Below, in pieces: positions 23,953 to 35,522 of a DNA stretch of 64,000 nucleotides. The position numbers and the translations under genes are program-made. The notes below the pieces were generated by a model, which was not told where the DNA came from, ran no database searches, and saw only the letters and a program-made list of their open reading frames with translations. Numbering within the stretch: the first letter of the stretch is position 1; each line of letters opens with the position of its first letter. The stretch lies in NCBI RefSeq assembly GCF_003265705.1, contig NW_020312775.1:2340270-2404269 (forward strand), in the 5' to 3' direction. Origin of the DNA: Callorhinus ursinus. Lineage: Eukaryota; Chordata; Mammalia; Carnivora; Otariidae.

Positions 23953-24297
23953 CTATATTGTTGACCTGCTTTTGTTGATTTTAATGGGAGTGCTCTGTGT
24001 CTCCTGGATTTGGATGTCTGTTTTCTTCCCCAGATTAAGGAAATTTTCAGCTATAATTTGCTCAAATAATATGACTTTTGGCCCTTTTTCCCTCTCTTCT
24101 TCCTCTGGGAGTCTTATGATACCAATGTTATTATGCTTTATGGAGTTGCTGAGTTCCCTAAGTCTGCAATCATGATCCAATATTTTTCTTCCTCTCTTCA
24201 TTTCAGCTTCATTATTTTCCATAATTTTATCTTTTATATCACCTATTTGTTCCTTTTCTTCTTCCATCCTTTGGTCATTACATCCAGTTGGATTCAC
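23953..24297 (-). pseudogene. L1 ORF1 fragment (coiled coil/RRM)
   Basis: A 114-codon open stretch of ORF1, paralogous to 908-1,189. It carries 'IMENNEAEMKRGRKILDH' and 'RLPEEEE', followed by the start of the RNA-binding region. Both upstream and downstream parts are frameshifted. It is a fossil. Confidence 0.78.
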
Positions 24298-25680
24298 ATC
24301 TTGGTTATAGCATTTTTTATTTTAGCCTGGCTAAGTTTTAGGTCTCTTATCTATGTGATGGGGACACCTTAGTGTTTTCTATGCTTTTCTAAAGCCCAGC
24401 AAGTATCTTTATGATTTTTGTTTTAAATTCTGGTTCAGACATATTATATCTGTTTTGATTAGATCCCTGGCTTTTCTTGTTCTGTCTTTTGGGATGAATT
24501 CCTCCATGTTGGCATTTTGTCTTGGTATCTGTCTTCTTCCATGTGTTAGGAAAGCCTGTTGTGTTTCCCAGTCCTGAGAGTAATGGCTTTATGAAGAAGA
24601 GGTCATATACTGTCCAGATCCTGGCACTTCAGGCAATGTTTCTGGTGTTTGCTGTGTACTCTGCTATTGTGTTTTGGCTGCTCTTTCCCTCAGGTCAGTG
24701 CTCTGCGAAGTTTCTCTTGCCTGACATGGGGAATGTTTGGACCTTATCCAAAGTATGGTGAGTCTTAACTAGGTGTGCTCTGTTTTGCTTGTTTACAGGG
24801 ATCTGATGTTATTTCCACTAGAGCTGAATTGTGGAACTCTCTATGGTCAGTATACTTGGCAGGTGCAAGGGGTTTGTGCTGGTCTTCTGGGGTAGGGACT
24901 TGTTGCTCTGGTTCTCAGCCACACTTGCCCTAGTAAAGAACCACTTGCAACACACAGGGGGTGGGGCTTGGTGTAAGTGGTGTATGTCACCACTGTTGGC
25001 ATTGTCCTGCTTACTGAAGTTATTTTATGCCAAAGGGTGGAGGAGGTAAACGTCCCAGACATCTCCCTCCTATCTGGAGAGGGGAGTTCTTGCCCTCTGT
25101 TTTCCAGGAAGCTCTCACAGAAGAGCAATCTCCCCTTCTGTGTCCCAGGCATTTCTCAGTTCCCTGCCTTCATCTTATCTGTGTCCAGGCCATCTGCCCA
25201 CCTGGCAGTGCAGTGTTCCTGTGTTTTATCCCAGGCAGGCCAGCTGAGTTTTAAAACTCCATATTTTAGGGACCTTATGTGGTACAGACTTGAGCTGGCC
25301 CTCTGGGAGAGGGTCACGCCATGCTGGGGCTAGTGCAGGTATGTTCCAGAAGGGCAATCATATCAATGCAGAGGAGCTTGGAATTTGGAGTAAAGTTTAA
25401 CAAAAAGCCAGTGTTCAGGTTAGCTACCTTCAACAGGTGTCTATGCACTTATGCTAAGGTGCAAGGGAGTATAATGGCACCTGCTGACCCTTTGTTCATG
25501 GAATGGCAATGCTACCTCTTCCAGGTGTTCCTGGGCTTCTCCTCTCCTTCTCCACTGCAGTGCCTGCCAGACTCAACATCAGCCATGGCATAGGCCTCAT
25601 GATAATCTGTGCCTTTGGGGAAATGTTTTCCTTGTGTGATCTCCTGTGTGTTCTTCTCTTTCTCCCATAGTGTGAAGTGA

Positions 25681-26840
25681 AATAAAATGCTAAGAAAGTT
25701 GTTATTAATACCAGGAAACTATATATGGAAAAAGTACGAGGGGTTAAATATTGGTTCTTATGGGATTGTGATGTATCAAATGGCATTTTAAAAGTAATAT
25801 TTGAAGAAAAGATGGAAATTAAGTCTGATTGATAAGAAACTTGCAGAGCTATGATAATAGATTAGGGCAATTTGACAAACTGTTGAAGATAGAAATTAGA
25901 TAAGCATTTGTTTTAGTCACTAAGGGTGTGATAAAATTAAGTGTAATCTAAAATCTACTTTTTTTGTAAGTCTCAATTTGGTATTTTATGTTTTCATAAT
26001 GATTATTTTAAAATTTTCATTTAATATATTATGCTTCATTATAAATATAATAACACATATAAAAGTATTTAATAAATTATTTAATAAACTATATAGTCCT
26101 ATATAAATTCTTGACATTATATTAAATTTTGTGAATTTATGAAAGGCATTTTATTGGAGAGGGAATTCTGTGAAGTGAAAGATAAATTATGAGAGATAAA
26201 GTGGGTGGACGCTTTGATTTGTAACCACCAATACTGATTTCTGTACACTAGTAAGATGAGAGACATGATTATGAAATCCATAAAATGGTAAAGATATTAT
26301 TTTGTTAAATGGTTAGATATTATAAAATATTTTATTGAACAAGGATCTCAGGCTTAAATCACATTAAACACTCAATTTGGTTGATCATTATCTATTGTGA
26401 ATTTATGGAATTACACAATATATACCTTATAACAGGAAAATAATTTTTTTCATATTTCAGCATTTGTCTTCTGGCAAAAATGGCTGGCCTGAACAAAGGG
26501 AGCTTCAATGTTTTAGAAATTCTATACAGCAATGGTTCAAAGTTGTTAGTTCTACATTCTATACAGTAAATTTATTTTTTCCCCTCCTACTTTCCTTGGA
26601 TTAGATTATCCATTTTCTATTGAGAGAACCTCTTTAAAAAGAATATCCTTATTTAATTGAACAAATATTTAATGCCTGTGGGATTATAGTAAAAGGATTC
26701 AAACTGGCTTACAAAAGGAAGGAGAAGGAATAAAATCCCTAATTCTCTGCACTTCAGACTTCTCCATTATATCCTGTTTTATCTATTAAAATTTGGTGAT
26801 GGGGCAAGGACAGAGATCTTTTTTCCTTAGGGAAAAATAA
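25681..26840. other. AT-rich intergenic DNA
   Basis: No reading frame of note and no recent repeat. Homopolymer and TA-rich phrases dominate from about 25,950 to 26,110. Confidence 0.5.
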
Positions 26841-26853
26841 TGACAGATAAGAG

Positions 26854-27043
26854 GGGTGCCTGGGTGGCTCAGTCATTAAGTGTCTGCCTTCAACTCAGGT
26901 CATGATCCCAGGGTCCTCGGATCGAGCCCTGCATCAGGCTCCTGCTTGGCGGGAAGCCTGCTTCTCCCTCTCCCACTCCCCCCCGTTGTGTTCCCTCTCT
27001 CACTGTGTCTCTCTCTGTAAAATAAATAAAATCTAAAAAAAAG
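26854..27043 (+). mobile_element. SINEC with 13-bp TSD
   Basis: A full-length Can-SINE with head 'tgcctgggtggctcagtca' and an A-rich tail with AATAAA. The exact TSD 'tgacagataagag' lies at 26,841-26,853 and 27,044-27,056. Confidence 0.96.
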
Positions 27044-27272
27044 TGACAGATAAGAGACAAAATTACTTTTCTTTATGTGATATATAATAAGATATAGGAG
27101 ATAAATAAAACTTTTATAAGCAAATGTTAAAATTAGGTACTAATATATTTAGGACTGATCAATATGGTTCCATTTGTTTTTAGTCATGCTTCATAAGAAC
27201 ATTTGGGTCTTAGAGTTCAAGGTTTAGTTAGTTTATTTGGTATGTCATGAAGCATGATTTAAGACTTATTAT

Positions 27273-27468
27273 AGGGGCACTGGGGTGGCTCAGTTGGTTA
27301 AGCATTTGCCTTCAGCTCAGATCATGATCTCAGGGTCCTGGGATCGAGTTCCACATCAGGCTCTCTGCTCAGTGGGGAGTCACTTGTCCCTCTCCCTCTC
27401 TTCTCCCCCCCATTCATGCTCCTGCTCTGTCTCTCTATCTCAAGTAAATATATAAAATCTTAAAAAAA
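27273..27468 (+). mobile_element. SINEC, somewhat diverged
   Basis: A Can-SINE with head 'cactggggtggctcagttgg'. The flanks 'aagacttatta' (27,261-27,271) and 'aagacttata' (27,469-27,478) fit a TSD. Confidence 0.94.
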
Positions 27469-27514
27469 AGACTTATAACAAAGTGTAGATTTTTAAGCTG
27501 TTGGAATCAATAGC

Positions 27515-27990
27515 AATAATGGTGCTTTACATTCATATACTGCTTTACAGTATACACAACGATTTCTTACAATGATTACATCCAGAATCTTCACAACAGT
27601 AATGGAAATAGTTATAGTACAATCAAAGAGTGTTAAAAGTCCTATGGAGTCATAAGTCTAGAATTGAGTCTTGGTTCTGCTATATTTTTTATTTAAGTTT
27701 GAGCCAGTTATTTAATCTCTTTGAACACCAGTTTCATGTATTTTGTAAAAAGAGAATGATAATTAAAAATCCATCTAGTACAGTTGTATGGGGAAACCAT
27801 GATCACATATATTTATAACACCTGATTCCAAGAAGTTGATATATATTGTTGTAAAAGCAGAGAAAATTTGTTTAATCTCCATCTACAGATAAAACACTGG
27901 AGGCTCTCAGAGGTTGTGACCTGCCCAATGTTCAACTAGGACTTGAAATCATATTTGGACTTTAATTCCAAAGTTTTACCTTAGACTACA
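27515..27990. mobile_element. Two nested MIRs in opposite orientation
   Basis: 27,515-27,610 ('actgctttacagtatacaca', 'cttcacaacag') and 27,870-27,990 ('tctacagataaaacactgg', 'gacctgcccaatgttcaac') read as two halves of one antisense MIR. Between them, 27,640-27,790 reads as a sense MIR ('gagtcttggttctgctat', 'caccagtttcatgtattt'). Family assignment rests on recalled MIR consensus; divergence is high. Confidence 0.6.
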
Positions 27991-28139
27991 CTCCTTATAT
28001 AGAGCTTCTATAATTTGGAATGTGGTCAATGAAACATTGAAATTATTTCATTTATTATGATTTACTTTTTTATGCTCCACTGTATGGTTACAGTCAGCTG
28101 TCTATGAGGTTGTTTTCTTCTTTTTTCTTATTTAAGTAT

Positions 28140-28233
28140 TATCAATCATGGATGAATTTCCTGCACTTCTAAACAACCAGTACAATGTCATGACTGTGGT
28201 ATATCTGCCTTCTAATGATGGCTCATAAAAGGT
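28140..28233 (+). other. Exon-like segment, unconfirmed
   Basis: A long pyrimidine tract ending 'ttatttaag' precedes, and 'aaaggtaataag' follows, a 94-nt unique stretch. It encodes a short open segment, 'MDEFPALLNNQYNVMTVV', ending at a taa. There is no paralog in the window and no partner exon. It is most likely chance. Confidence 0.2.
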
Positions 28234-28384
28234 AATAAGGCTTTAATAAAGTTGTCTTTTACTTATTTTTTAACTTGAGGATTGGAATAGTGAGAGTTTG
28301 GGTTAAGGCATCAGCTTGTGACCATAATATAGGTTCTTCTATAGTCCAGTGAGACAACTTTGGTTGAGCACTATCAAAAACAGT

Positions 28385-28580
28385 AATGAGAACTAATATT
28401 TTTAAAGACACTTAATCTTATTAAATCTTCATGCAAACCCTGCCAGGGAAGTATATTGTTGCCATCATCCCCACATTGAAAACAAGAAAACTAAAACTCA
28501 ACCAGTTTGGGGAAGATTCCCAAAGTTTCATAGTCTAACTCCAAAACTTGAGCCTTTTCAACACAAACCTCTAACTGCCA
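28385..28580 (-). mobile_element. MIR, antisense
   Basis: The sequence follows the antisense MIR order: 'ttaaatcttcatgcaaacc', 'catcatccccacattgaa', 'aaaactaaaactcaacca', 'aacttgagccttttcaac'. It is diverged but ordered over nearly 200 bp. Confidence 0.7.
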
Positions 28581-29340
28581 CAGCCATAGAATAGGCCAGT
28601 TATCTTTTTATTTATAATTTCTATGTTTTCTTCCACTGCCACAGGTAGTATTGTTGGACTAGAGAGATCATGTACATGTTCTCCAGAGGCAGAGAAGGAA
28701 ATAAAGAGAATAGCTGAGAAATTGTAGGTAGCTGAATGCAAACGTTTTCACACCACAGGAAATATGAAGAGTCATCAATATTCTTTTATTTTTCTATTCC
28801 ATATTTATAAAAAAGGTTTCCTCTAAGATCCTATTAACATAATTAAGTTCTCAATGCCTCTGAAAATGGAAGATCTTTTGCATGCTACACAGAATAAGAG
28901 AGGATTGCCTAGGTTTTAGGGAATTGCTGTTGTGAATTGCAATCTGGGGTCTATAAGTTTTCTGTGTTGATGTTTTCAGGTTGTAGTCTATAGTTTTTAA
29001 ATTTCTGTTGGGAATGTCCACATTTATAGTCTACTAGATGGAAAACTGTGCTGAAGTCTAGGTGTGCCATGTATATGGTTTGAAATTCAATACGTATTTG
29101 CAAATTTATTAGTTTACTGGATCAAAGCATAAACTGTAATTGACTTGCAGACTGAAGTATTGGCTGGTGGAAGAATTTGAAATTAAGGATTAATGATATT
29201 TGGTGTAAGCACACTTTGAAAGCCACTGCTTGAGTCCTCAGTCATGTTTGTATTTGTATGAAAATATAAGTAAGCTACAGGGAAGAACTATTTCCAAATT
29301 AAATGCCCTATCCTTAGTATCAATATATTTTTAAAAAATA
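28581..29340. other. Intergenic, no confident feature
   Basis: Unique AT-rich DNA. 'cactttgaaagccactgctt' near 29,211 hints at the end of an old hAT element, but not enough to call. Confidence 0.4.
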
Positions 29341-29348
29341 TATAGCAG

Positions 29349-29573
29349 GAGTGCCTGGGTGGCTCAGTCAATTAAGTGTCTGTCTTCGGCTCCGGTCATG
29401 ATCCCAGGGTCCTGAGATTGAGTCCCATATTGGGCTCCTTGCTCAGCGGGGAGCCTACTTCCCCCTCTCCTTCTGCCTGTGCTCCACCTGCTTGTGCTCT
29501 CTCTCTCTCTCTCCCTCTCTTTCTCTCTGTGTCAAATAAATAAATAAAATCCTTACAAAATAAATAAAATTTT
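29349..29573 (+). mobile_element. SINEC with (CT)n and AAAT tail
   Basis: A full Can-SINE ('tgcctgggtggctcagtca') with an enlarged CT tract near 29,499-29,526 and a long A-rich tail. The TSD 'tatagcag' lies at 29,341-29,348 and 29,574-29,581. Confidence 0.94.
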
Positions 29574-30211
29574 TATAGCAGAAGAAATCAGAACGTTTCA
29601 TTTGGTTGGCCAAAATAAGTCTTATGCTTTTATTTTACCCTTTGGTATACTGACTTTCAAACAATTTTTATTATGATACATATTAAGAAACAAATTTTAA
29701 CCTAAGACTCAGTACACAAGTACATACATAACTGAAATAAAAACTGTTTTGGGGAACAATGATTCCCTCACTAATATATTCCTTTTACTTTTATATTTTA
29801 TTCTAGTTTAGTCTAATCTAGTCAAGTCTATTCCATTTCAAAAAAAAATGCTACTAATCAGATTGGGCTTTTTTGGTGTTGAGTTGTGTAAGTTCTTTAT
29901 ATATTTTAGATATTAACCCCTTATTGGATATATTACTTGCAAATATCTTCTCTTGTTCAATAGATTGCCTTTTTGTTTGCTGATAATTTCCTTCACTGTG
30001 CAAAAGCTTTTTACTTTAATGTAGTCTCAACTGTATTTTTTACTTTTGTTTCCCTTGCCTTAGGAGACATTCTAGAAAAATGTTGTTACAACTCATGTCA
30101 AAGAAACTATTGCCTATGATCTCTTCTAGGATTTTTATGGTTTCAGGTCTTACATTTAAGTCTTTAATCCATTTTGAGTTTATTTTTGTGGTTAGAAAAT
30201 TGTTCAGTTTC

Positions 30212-30481
30212 CCAGAGTTCAGAGTCTCTCATGGTTTGTCTCCCTCTCTGATTTCTTCCCATTCAGTTTTCCCTCCCTTCCCCTGTGGTCCTCTGTGCTA
30301 TCCTTTATGTTCCATGTACGAGTGAAACCATATGCTAATTGTCTTTCTCTACTTGACTTATTTCATTTCGCATAATCCCCTCCAGTTCCATCCATATTGG
30401 TGGAACTAATGAATCCTTGAACACTACATCAAAAACTAATGATTTGCTTTATGCTGGCTAACTGAACATAATAAACAAAAA
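30212..30481. mobile_element. Twin-primed (5'-inverted) L1, 270 bp
   Basis: The left part (30,212-~30,403) is reverse-oriented L1 ORF2 end and 3'UTR. The right part (~30,404-30,481) is forward-oriented L1 3' terminus ending in an A-rich tail. Near-perfect 18-bp TSDs, 'agaaaattgttcagtttc' at 30,194-30,211 and 'agaaaatggttcagtttc' at 30,482-30,499 (one mismatch), show this is one insertion event. Confidence 0.9.
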
Positions 30482-30932
30482 AGAAAATGGTTCAGTTTCA
30501 TTCTTTTACATGTAACTCTTCAATTTTCCTACCACCATTTATTGAAGAGACTGTCTTTTCTCTACTGTATAGTCTTGCCTCCTTTTCATAGATCAATTGA
30601 CCATATAAGTGTGGGTTTATTTCTGGGCTCTCTGTTCCATTGATATATGTGTCATTTTTGTGCCAGTACCATACTGTTTTAATTACCATAACTTTGTAGT
30701 ATATCTTGAAATCTGGAGAAGTGTCTGTTCATGTCTTCTGCCCATTTTTTGACTGGATTATTTGTTTTTTGGGTGTTGAGCTTGAGAAGATCTTTATAGA
30801 TCTTGGATACCAGCCCTTTACCTGTAATGTCATTTGCAAATATCTTCTCCCATTCTGTGGGTTGTCTCTTAGTTTTGTTGACTGTTTTCTATGCTGTGCA
30901 GAAGCTTTTTATCTTGATGAAGTCCCAAAAGT

Positions 30933-31373
30933 TCATTTTTGCTTTTGTTTCCCTTGCCTTTGGGGATGTGTCTTGAAAGAAGTTGCTGTGGCTGATGTTG
31001 AAAAGGTTACTCCTATGTTCTCTAGTATTTTGATAGATTCCTGTCTCACATTGAGGTCTTTCATCCATTTAGAGTTTATTTTTGTGTATGGTGTAAGAGA
31101 ATGGACAAATTTCATTCTTCTGTATATAGCTGTCCAATTTTCCCAGCACCATTTATTGAAAAGACTGTCTTTTTTCCACTGGATATTTTTCCCTGCTTTG
31201 TCGAAGATCAGTTGTCCAGAGTTGGGGTCCATTGTTGAGATCTCTATTCTGTTCCATTGATCTATGTGTCGGTTTTTGTGCCAGTACCATGCTGTCTTGG
31301 TGATCACAGCTTTGTAATATAGCTTGAATTCGGGCAACATGATGCCTCCAGCTTTGTTTTTCTTTTTCAACAT
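30933..31373 (-). pseudogene. L1 ORF2 fragment in the inverted half
   Basis: A 146-codon open stretch of ORF2p downstream of the RT domain ('[20 protein letters not shown]', '[17 protein letters not shown]'). The paralogous region on the + strand begins near 7,535. It lies in the inverted part of the twin-primed L1. Confidence 0.8.
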
Positions 31374-31516
31374 TTCCTTGGCAATTCAGGGTCTATTCTG
31401 ATTCCATACAAATTTTAGGATTGTTTGTTCCAGCTCTTTGAAAAATGCCATTGGTATTTTGATTGGGATGGCATTGAAAGTATAGATTGCTCTGGGTAGC
31501 ATAGACATTTTAACAA

Positions 31517-32092
31517 ATGGCTAATAGACAAATGAAAAAATGCTCAACATCATTAGCCATCAGGGAAATTCAAATCAAAACCACATTGAGATACCACCTT
31601 ACACCAGTTAGAATGGCAAAAATTAACAAGGCAGGAAACAATAAATGTTGGATAGGATGTGGAGAAAAGGGAACCCTCTTGCAACCCTCTTGTTGGTTGG
31701 GATACAATCTAGTACAGCCACTCTGGAAAACAGTATGGAAGTTCCTCAAAAAGTTGAAAATAGAGCTACCCTATGACCCAGCAATTCCACTACAGGGTAT
31801 TTATCCCAAAGATACAGATGTAGTGAAATGAAGGGGCACATGCACCCCAATGTTCATAGCAGCAATGTCCACAACAGCCAAATTGTGGAAGGAGCCGAGA
31901 TGCCCTTCAACAGATGAATGGATAAAGAAGATGTTGTCCATATATACAATGGAATATGACTCGGCCATCAGAAATGATGAATACCCACCATTTGCATTGA
32001 CATGGATGGAACTGGAGGGGTTTATGCTAAGTGAAATAAGTCAAGCAGAGAAAGACAATTATCATATGGTTTCACTTATATGTGGAGAATAA
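31517..32092 (+). pseudogene. L1 ORF2 C-terminal fragments in the forward half
   Basis: Two open pieces, 31,517-31,831 and 31,850-32,092, in different frames, encode the last ~185 residues of ORF2p. They include the '[15 protein letters not shown]' stretch and the 'MLSIYTMEYDSAIRNDEYPP' tail. A small insertion near 31,681-31,695 repeats 'caaccctctt', an internal duplication of about 12 bp. Confidence 0.8.
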
Positions 32093-32403
32093 GGAATAGC
32101 ATGGAGGACATTAGGAGAAGGAAGGGAAAAATGAAGGGGGGGGAATCAGAGGGGAAGATGAACCATGAGAACCTATGGCTTCTGGGAAACAAACTGGGGG
32201 TTTCAGAGGGGAGGTGTTGGGGGATGGGTTAGTCTGGTGATGGGTATTAAGGAGGGCACATATGGCAATGAACACTGGATGTTATACACTAACAATGAAT
32301 CATGGAGCACCACATCAAAAACTAATGCAGTACTGTATGGTGACTAACATAAAAAAAAAGAAATTTGGGATTTCTTCCAGTTTTATTCTTTTTCAAGATT
32401 GCT

Positions 32404-32851
32404 GGATAAAGAAGATGTGGTTCATATATACAATGGTATTTTACTCAGCCATTAGAAAGGATGAATATCTACCATTTACATCGACATGGATGGAACTGGA
32501 GAGTAATACACTAAGTGAAATAAGTCAATCAGAGAAACACAATTATCATATAACTTTACTCATATGTTGAACATGAGGAATAATGCAGAGGACAATAGGG
32601 GAAGGGAGGGAAAACTGAATGGGAAGGAATCTTTGAGGGAGAAAAACCACAGGAGACTCTTGACTCCAGGAAACAAACTGAGGGTTGTGGAAAGGGAGGT
32701 GGGTGGGGGGATGGGGTAACTGGGTGATGGAAGTTAGGAAGGGCACGTGATATAATGAGCACTGGGTGTTATATTCAACTAATGAATCATTGAACATTAT
32801 ATCAAAAACTAATGATGTATTATACCTTGTCTAATTGAATTTAAATTAAAA
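32404..32851 (+). mobile_element. 5'-truncated L1 3' end, 448 bp
   Basis: Starts in the last ORF2 codons ('ggataaagaagatgtggtt') and ends 'gaatttaaattaaaa'. The exact 9-bp TSD 'aagattgct' lies at 32,395-32,403 and 32,852-32,860. The host L1 sequence ('ttggctttgg') then continues. It sits only 44 bp from the end of the twin-primed element. Confidence 0.9.
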
Positions 32852-33390
32852 AAGATTGCTTTGGCTTTGGGGGGTCTTTTGTGGTTACATTAAAATTTTA
32901 GGATAGTTTGTCCAAGTTCTGTAAAAAGTTCTGTTGGTATATTGATAGGGATGCATTGAATCTGTAGATTGCTTTGGGTAGTATGGACATTTTAACAAAA
33001 TTAATTCTTCCTATCCATGAGGATGGAATATCTTTCAATTTCTTTGTGTTTCCTTCAGTTTCTTTCATCAGTGTTTTATAGTTTTCAAAGTACAAAGTTT
33101 TCACCTCCTTGGTTAAGTTTGTTCCTATGTTTGTTCTTCTTTTTAGTGCAATTTATATCATTTATTTCTGCTCTGATCTTTACTATTTCCTTCCTTCTAC
33201 TCACCTTGGGATTTACTTGTTCTTCTTTTTCTAGTTCCTTTAGGTTTTAGGTTAGATTGTTTATTTAAGCTTTTTCTTTTTTCTTGAGGTAGCTTTTATT
33301 GCTATCTATTTCTCTCTTAGGACTGCTTTTGCTGTGTTTCAAAGATTTTGAACTGTTTTGTTTTCTTTTCCATTTGTCTTCATTTATCTT

Positions 33391-33588
33391 TTTTTTTTTT
33401 AAAAAGGTTTCATTTATTTATTTGACAGAGAGAGAGAGACAGCAAGAGAGGGAACACAAGCAGGGGGAGTGGGTAGAAGCAGGCTTCCTGCTGAGCAAGG
33501 GAGCCCGATGCAGGGCTTGATCCCAGGACCCTGGCATCATGACCTGAATCAAAGGCAGACACTTAATGATGAGCCACCCAGGCACCCC
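33391..33588 (-). mobile_element. SINEC in L1 endonuclease region
   Basis: A reverse-oriented Can-SINE with the tail at 33,391-33,425 and head 'gatgagccacccaggcacc'. Flanks 'cttcatttatcttttt' at 33,378-33,393 and 33,588-33,603 are the TSD, overlapping the poly-T. Confidence 0.93.
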
Positions 33589-34779
33589 TTCATTTATCTT
33601 TTTAATTTATTCATTGACTAATTGGTTGTTTAGTAGTATGTTTTTTAGCCTCCACGTGTTTGTATTTTTCCAGTTATTATTTGTTTTTGTAATTGATTTC
33701 TAGTTTTATACTGTTGTGGTCAGAAAAGATGCATGGTATGACTTAAGTCTTCTTAAATTTATTGCAATATTGTTGTGGCCTAACATATTCTATTCTGGAG
33801 AGTTTTCCACGTGTATTTGAAAATGATGTGTGTTCTGTGGATTTTGGATGGAATCTTCTGTATATATCTGTTATGTACATCTGGTCTAATGTGCTATTCA
33901 AACACACTGTTTCCTTATTGATTTTCTGCCTAATGATGTATCCACTGATGTAAGTGACATGTTAAAATCCCCTACTATTTTAGTATTACCATCAATTTCT
34001 CCCTTTACATCTGTTAATATTTGTTTTATGTGTTTAGATACATATGTTCCATGTTTTATGCTCCAATGTTGGGTGCATAGATAATTACAGTTATGTTGGT
34101 TGTAGGATTGAACCCTTTATCATTATGTAATGCCCTTCTTTGTGTCTTGTTACAGTTTTTATTCCAAAGTATATTTTTTCTGATATAGCTATTGCTGCCC
34201 TGACTTTTTTTTCTCCCTTCCATTTGCATGGTAAATGTTTTTCCATCACTTCACTTTCAGTCTGTATGTGTCTTTAAGTTTGAGATGAGTCCCTTATAGG
34301 TCGCATGTAGATGGCTCTTAGGTGTTTTTTTTTTAATTATTATTCATTCTGCCACCCCATATCTTTTGATTTAAACACTGAGGCCTTTTACATTTACATT
34401 TAAAGTAATTATTGATAAGTACGTACTTATTGCCATTTTGTTCATTGTTTTCTGGTTGTTTTTGTATTTCTTCTCTGTTACTTTCTTCTTCTCTTGCTCA
34501 CTTTCTTTGTGATTGATGAGTGTTGTAGTGTTTGGCTTTCACTTTATTTTTTGTGTATCTGTTATAGGTTTTGGGTTTGTGGCTCAAATGAGGTTAATAT
34601 GTAACATACTAAGTATGTAGCAGTCTATATTAAATTGATGGTTATTTATGTTCAAACATTCTTAAAAAAAAGACTTCTTTTTTACTCACTCCTCCACCTT
34701 TTATGTATAATGATGTCATATTTTACATCTTTTATTTTCATAATTTCCTTACATCTAATTATGGTCATTCTCCCCCACT

Positions 34780-34980
34780 TTTTTAAAAGATTTATTTATT
34801 TATTTGAGAGAGAGAGTGTGGAGAGTCAGAGAGAGAGAGGGAAAGAGAGTGAGAGAATCTCTAGAAGACTCCCGGCAGAAGTGAGGAGCATGACGGTGGG
34901 CTTGATCTCACACCCCATGATCATGACCTGAACCAAAATCAAGAGTCAGTTTCTTAACCAACTGAGCCACCCAGGCATCC
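34780..34980 (-). mobile_element. SINEC, diverged
   Basis: A reverse-oriented Can-SINE: 'aaagatttatttatttattt', a GA-rich body and a head ending 'gagccacccaggcatcctt'. The middle is unusually diverged ('cgatcc' region reads 'tgatctcacaccccatga'). Imperfect pyrimidine-rich repeats flank it. Confidence 0.88.
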
Positions 34981-35522
34981 TTCATTTTTCCCCTTTAAGA
35001 AGTCCCCTTAACATTTCTTGTAAGGCTGGTTTAGTGATGATAATTTTTTTTAACTTTTCTTTGGGAAACTCTCTCTCTTTCATTTCTGAATGATAATGCA
35101 GGGTAGAGTATTCTTGGTTATACTTTTTTTTTTCTTTCAATACTTTGAATATAACATTCTGGCCTGCAAAGTTTCTGCTGAAAAATCAGCTCGTAGCCTC
35201 ATAGTTTCCCTTGAATGTAACTTTTTGCTTAGCTCATGCTGCTTTTGGAATTCTCTCCTTATCTCTAGCCTTTGGCATTTAATTATCATTTGTTATGGTG
35301 TGGACTTCCTTGGGTTTATTTGTTTGGAACTCTCTGTGCTTTCTAACCCTGGATGTCTGTTTCCTTCTCCAGATTAAGGAAGTTTTTAACTATTATTTCT
35401 TCAGATAAATTTTCTGTCCCTTTTTTTCTCTTATTCTGGGACCCCCTATAACGGGAATGGTTGTTCACTTGATGTTCAAGAGATCCTTTATCTTATACCC
35501 ATTTAAATATTTTTTTCTCTTT

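Larger units (their letters stand above)
18985..25680 (-). mobile_element. Long L1 with three later insertions
   Basis: A reverse-oriented L1 from its 3' end (about 18,985) through the ORF2 stop near 19,245, ORF2 start at 23,644, ORF1 around 23,790-24,500, and a 5'UTR that fades out near 25,680. It is broken by an L1 tail (19,843-19,936) and two SINECs (20,373-20,575; 22,281-22,502). Its ORF1 and upstream region are the reverse complement of the old L1 at 1-1,190, so both belong to the same or sister subfamilies. The 5' boundary is approximate because no TSD was found. Confidence 0.85.
30717..32359. mobile_element. Twin-primed (5'-inverted) L1, 1.64 kb
   Basis: 30,717-~31,513 is reverse-oriented ORF2 and ~31,514-32,359 is forward-oriented ORF2 end plus 3'UTR and A-tail. 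In L1 order the inverted piece stops about 20 bases before the forward piece begins, so they are one element split by inversion. Host sequence resumes as 'gaaatttgg' (32,360-32,368), repeating 'gaaatctgg' (30,708-30,716), a 9-bp TSD with one mismatch. Confidence 0.88.

Noticed and set aside
24522..25593. Cluster of open frames (72-118 codons) on both strands
   Set aside because: Located in the 5'UTR of the antisense L1; they overlap each other and have no conserved product.
28140..28233. Terminal exon with a 26-residue open frame
   Set aside because: Splice-like ends exist, but there is no partner exon, no paralog and no poly(A) context strong enough. Listed only as a low-confidence segment.
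31676..31700. Programmed frameshift between the two L1 ORF2 fragments
   Set aside because: A short internal duplication of 'caaccctctt' explains the local frame change; other copies lack it.
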